A DNA stretch of 9,294 nt from positions 1 through 9,294 of the forward strand of contig JAYWFU010000016.1 in the NCBI GenBank assembly GCA_043778625.1. The letters are read 5' to 3'. This DNA comes from JACMRI01 sp043778625. Its GTDB lineage: Bacteria > Bacteroidota > Bacteroidia > UBA4408. Positions within the stretch are counted from its first letter, which is position 1, and each line of letters opens with the position of its first letter. The position numbers and the translations under genes are program-made. Under the pieces are notes generated by a model. It worked only from the letters and a program-made list of their open reading frames with translations, had not been told where the DNA came from and did not search any database. This document shows, one piece after another, positions 8,201-9,294 of this stretch.

Positions 8201-8852
8201 CCCCAACATTACTGATTATATGCCCAAAAAGTATGCGGTAACACTAAGAGTGGAGAGCGATTATGGCTGTGTAAATAGTATTACTAAGGCTGATTATATT
8301 GAGGTGTACCCCAAACCTAAAGCTAGTTTTTCAGTAAGCCCTACCTCGTTTGTTCAAAATACGGAGGTAGTGCAGTTGCACGATTCATCAATAATTGCAA
8401 CGCTAATTAATTGGGATTATGATGTAAATTACTCGCCAGTAAGTATTGATCAATTTAGATACAAAACCCTAAACTATATTGATAGCGGTAAGTACACCAT
8501 AACACAATATGTAGAAAGTAAATACGGCTGTAAGGATACCGCTTACCACACCATAGTTATTAAACCCAGCTATAATTTGTTTATCCCTAATGCGTTTACG
8601 CCTAACGACGACGGTATGAACGACAGCTTTTTACCCAAATATTTTGGTATGAAAAAAGTAGATTTAATGATATTTAATCGTTGGGGCGAACTAATAGCGC
8701 GAGTGGACGAAACCAATAAACACGGCTGGAACGGCACCGACGACCGTACGCAAGAAAAATGTAAGACTGATGTGTATATATGGAAAGTTAAATATACCAC
8801 CCTGCAAGGCACTACCGAAGAAGACAACGGAAAGGTAGCGTTGTTGCGTTAA
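5223..8852 (+). CDS. Large secreted PKD/Ig-repeat protein with type B T9SS sorting domain and extra N-terminal helical segment (paralogue B)
   Basis: This is a 1209-residue paralogue of the preceding gene, expected at the cell surface or outside the cell. Residues 1-22 are a signal peptide (MKKQLYTLLIISIG..., cleavage SYA/Q). Residues 23 to about 115 are predicted helical and charged (SRLTKQFITSVNEYKTQAYA, then an IELTKLTNQLTQEF stretch). They are followed by a Gly/Asn/Ser-rich linker to 142; neither part exists in paralogue A. The cysteine-rich N-domain opens with CSAC (143-146) and runs to about 425. Modules start near 430, 516, 595, 676, 768, 855, 940 and 1034, most closing with GC(K/V)DT. 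The sorting domain is 1118-1209 (FIPNAFTPNDDG, FNRWGE, GWNG, final VALLR). The 34-nt gap to the upstream gene has no visible promoter or terminator, so co-transcription is likely. The start is set by the ATG that begins the signal peptide. No enzymatic motif is seen, and the ligand is unknown. Confidence 0.93.
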   Translation: MKKQLYTLLIISIGLITNQSYAQHTNTAHANEAQVSRLTKQFITSVNEYKTQAYAKNNFTLADIKAFETTHYATLFNAEQLAVSKAFYVKNTVAYLAQKQIELTKLTNQLTQEFSNQKNGTVSSNARGSNGVGNTNGTSSLSCSACVTNPGFENNGAFNWEGSFGTIGSQTTGFNMGPDNEINSAAKTHHITTAGNDEIGGFPRVCDLIPDNHHSFRLGNAVNGNGNETVSYQFVVDSLKPYFTYYYAVVLQDAGHGQTDQPYFTVSMTDGSNTNIACADYRVSGTTAANIGGFVNAAGGVLYKPWSPVTVPLIGYIGQCVTITFESRDCTFGGHWGYGYVDAECTAPEIIAPPSICDNNKSQVILKAPKGAGSYAWTGPSIVGATDRDSAVVNHSGQYTCTMTTAITAGGAPCQYSITRNVLAAPFPIASFSAATPCSGQKVSFTNTTVPSGIWSDFLWDFNNDASIDATTLNAEGTFINATQNTISIPVKLALKTDYCNADTVISITINPKPIANAGIDQAICTGDNVTLTSDLSTSYEWYNGLNIFSIVADINQAYTLTPTNTNDYTLVVTNQYGCKDTDNVHVQLNRVPNPDFSAQDVCFPQGTTFTSLSSNTGAGDVYTWAYEAGKTGTGNVSNYTYATCGAKPVTLIISTTDNCANTITKNVNVFCKPVANFTPSNVCLYDSATFTNTSIGNTSITSYQWDFDYGSPNLLNPSYIASNASVANPKQQYFVEGVKNVVLIVTNTDGCKDTTLKLTTIYAIPTALFSANNVCLNTQSLFISTSSINAPDSISQYQWDYNNDGVTDNTSAINTQYYTYPSLYKNDAQLIVTTTNGCKDTATAPVEIYPLPVAQYTANNVCNDSVVTFINNSTVAYGTIKTSAWAYTPNDAAMTNATVNTSFVFPSVNYYPVLLTATTNFGCVDTLRKTITIYPNPVPNFSSNQRGCTPFCATEINTSTISQTPVFSTIANYSWSFGTGDSSTAMTPVYCYPNITDYMPKKYAVTLRVESDYGCVNSITKADYIEVYPKPKASFSVSPTSFVQNTEVVQLHDSSIIATLINWDYDVNYSPVSIDQFRYKTLNYIDSGKYTITQYVESKYGCKDTAYHTIVIKPSYNLFIPNAFTPNDDGMNDSFLPKYFGMKKVDLMIFNRWGELIARVDETNKHGWNGTDDRTQEKCKTDVYIWKVKYTTLQGTTEEDNGKVALLR
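5649..8852 (+). repeat. Tandem gene duplication, copy B
   Basis: This is the homologue of 1976-5188, starting at the CSAC motif. All eight modules and the sorting domain are kept in the same order with no gain or loss, so the whole gene was duplicated rather than single modules. The region 5290-5648 of gene 3, which codes for the helical segment and linker, has no counterpart in copy A. Confidence 0.85.
8824..8844 (+). other. Short inverted repeat at the 3' end of gene 3
   Basis: ACAACG (8824-8829) and CGTTGT (8839-8844) form a 6-bp stem with a 9-nt loop, ending 5 nt before the stop codon at 8850-8852. One more G-U pair is possible. It is followed after the stop by an imperfect palindrome at 8853-8867 (ATTCACAATTGTAAT). 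There is no T-run. It is too weak to call a terminator, but it is the only structure seen near the likely operon end. Confidence 0.2.
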
Positions 8853-9050
8853 ATTCACAATTGTAATCTGCTTAATTTAGTACAATTTATTTTGGTGTAA
8901 AGTTGCATAAGGCTATTGCTAACTAGGGTTGAGGTAGCTTAATTACTTGAGTTCAAGCGTATTGATTTATCTGTTTTCTTTTAAAGATACATTATACCAG
9001 TAGCCAGTATAAATTAGTAGTTACACCTCGTAAATCCCCCCTTTAAACTA
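8853..9050. other. Intergenic stretch without a recognisable gene
   Basis: AT-rich DNA between gene 3 and the insertion sequence. It contains small inverted repeats at 8946-8957 (CTTGA/TCAAG, 2-nt loop) and 8992-9012 (TTATAC/GTATAA), and a CCAGTA direct repeat at 8997-9009. No reading frame with coding character, no RNA gene and no convincing terminator is visible. The border with the insertion sequence is not certain, because only one end of the element is in the window. Confidence 0.5.
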
Positions 9051-9082
9051 GAACTCGTTTAAACTTTTACAAGCGGTTCAAA

Positions 9083-9118
9083 AAGTGTATGTTGTAGTTG
9101 TACCAACAAGCTACACTT
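9083..9118 (+). promoter_or_regulatory. Hairpin ending directly before the transposase start codon
   Basis: AAGTGTA (9083-9089) pairs with TACACTT (9112-9118). Inside it TGTTG (9090-9094) pairs with CAACA (9104-9108), leaving a 9-nt loop and a 3-nt bulge (AGC) on the 3' side. The stem ends one base before the ATG at 9120-9122. In mRNA read into the element from outside, this structure would cover the ribosome entry region. That is a known way for other insertion sequences (IS10, IS50, IS200) to limit transposase synthesis; its use here is inference. Confidence 0.5.
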
Positions 9119-9119
9119 A

Positions 9120-9294
9120 ATGAACCACAAGTTACTAGATACAACAAAAGCTGAAATAGCACAACACATTTTACCTTTTATTCCTGCAAATAAAAGAGGT
9201 TTTGCATCAAAAGTTTGCCGTACTAAAATTATACAATGTATTATTCACAAGCTAAAAACAGGCACGCAGTGGCATCGCTTATTTATTGATATTG
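9120..9294 (+). CDS. IS5-like transposase, N-terminal part (runs off the window)
   Basis: Fifty-eight codons are visible, starting MNHKLLDTTKAEIAQHILPF. The segment KRGFASKVCRTKIIQCIIHKLKTGTQWHRL matches the N-terminal helical DNA-binding domain of IS5-family transposases (DUF4096 type), whose hallmark is a (K/R)TGxQWRxLP-like motif after a helix. Here the motif reads KTGTQWHRL. The catalytic DDE residues lie beyond the window, so activity cannot be judged. Some IS5 relatives make transposase by frameshifting between two frames, and this cannot be checked here. The ATG follows a hairpin and has no Shine-Dalgarno sequence. The gene is unrelated in function to the surface-protein genes upstream. 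Confidence 0.8.
   Translation, partial: MNHKLLDTTKAEIAQHILPFIPANKRGFASKVCRTKIIQCIIHKLKTGTQWHRLFIDI

Larger units (their letters stand above)
9051..9294 (+). mobile_element. Left part of an IS5-like insertion sequence (truncated by window end)
   Basis: A transposase gene begins at 9120 and continues past the window. The element's left end probably lies a short way upstream. GAACTCGTTTAAACTTTTAC at 9051-9070 is a plausible terminal sequence because it contains the palindrome GTTTAAAC (9057-9064) and sits about 70 nt before the start codon, a usual distance. The true terminal inverted repeat and target duplication cannot be shown without the right end, so the 9051 border is a guess. Confidence 0.5.

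Noticed and set aside
1871..8852. Defence, toxin or contact-dependent inhibition role for the large repeat proteins
   Set aside because: No toxin, nuclease or immunity domain is present. The modules and sorting domains fit ordinary Bacteroidota surface proteins.
8997..9009. CCAGTA direct repeat as an insertion footprint or target duplication
   Set aside because: The copies are only 1 nt apart and are not placed at a recognisable element end.

Overview
The window is typical of a member of the Bacteroidota. It is AT-rich, its intergenic regions lack Shine-Dalgarno sequences, one near-consensus Bacteroidota promoter (TTG, 20 nt, TAnnTTTG-like) is visible, and three consecutive plus-strand genes encode secreted proteins ending in a gliding-motility-associated (type B) C-terminal domain of the type IX secretion system (T9SS). 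The genus cannot be told from the sequence.

Layout. 1-148 is a leader with a possible promoter box and, unexpectedly, a signal-peptide coding stretch in frame with gene 1 but without a usual start codon. 149-1738 (gene 1) encodes an N-terminal 'NPSFEE' domain, three Ig-like repeats at exact 71-residue spacing, and a divergent type B sorting domain. A strong 12-bp hairpin lies inside its last codons. 1739-1870 is an intergenic stretch carrying the promoter candidate. 1871-5188 (gene 2) and 5223-8852 (gene 3) are a tandem paralogous pair 34 nt apart, probably one operon. Each has a signal peptide, a cysteine-rich N-terminal jelly-roll-like domain, about eight PKD/Ig-like modules and a type B sorting domain. 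Their module maps coincide to within one or two residues, but gene 3 has an extra helical segment of roughly 100 residues, followed by a Gly/Asn/Ser linker, just after its signal peptide. 8853-9050 holds no gene. From about 9051 an insertion sequence begins: an IS5-like transposase gene starts at 9120 and runs off the window end, with a hairpin directly in front of its start codon.

How the genes may work together: all three proteins should be exported by Sec and then moved across the outer membrane by the T9SS, to be attached to the surface or released. Their modules (PKD, Ig-like, jelly-roll-like) are those of adhesive or glycan-binding surface proteins, but no enzymatic domain or defined ligand can be read from the sequence. 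No T9SS component and no PorP/SprF-type partner gene lies inside the window. I do not see a clearly new system. The points most worth a second look are the missing start codon of gene 1, the two hairpins, and the collinear tandem pair with its lineage-specific N-terminal insert.
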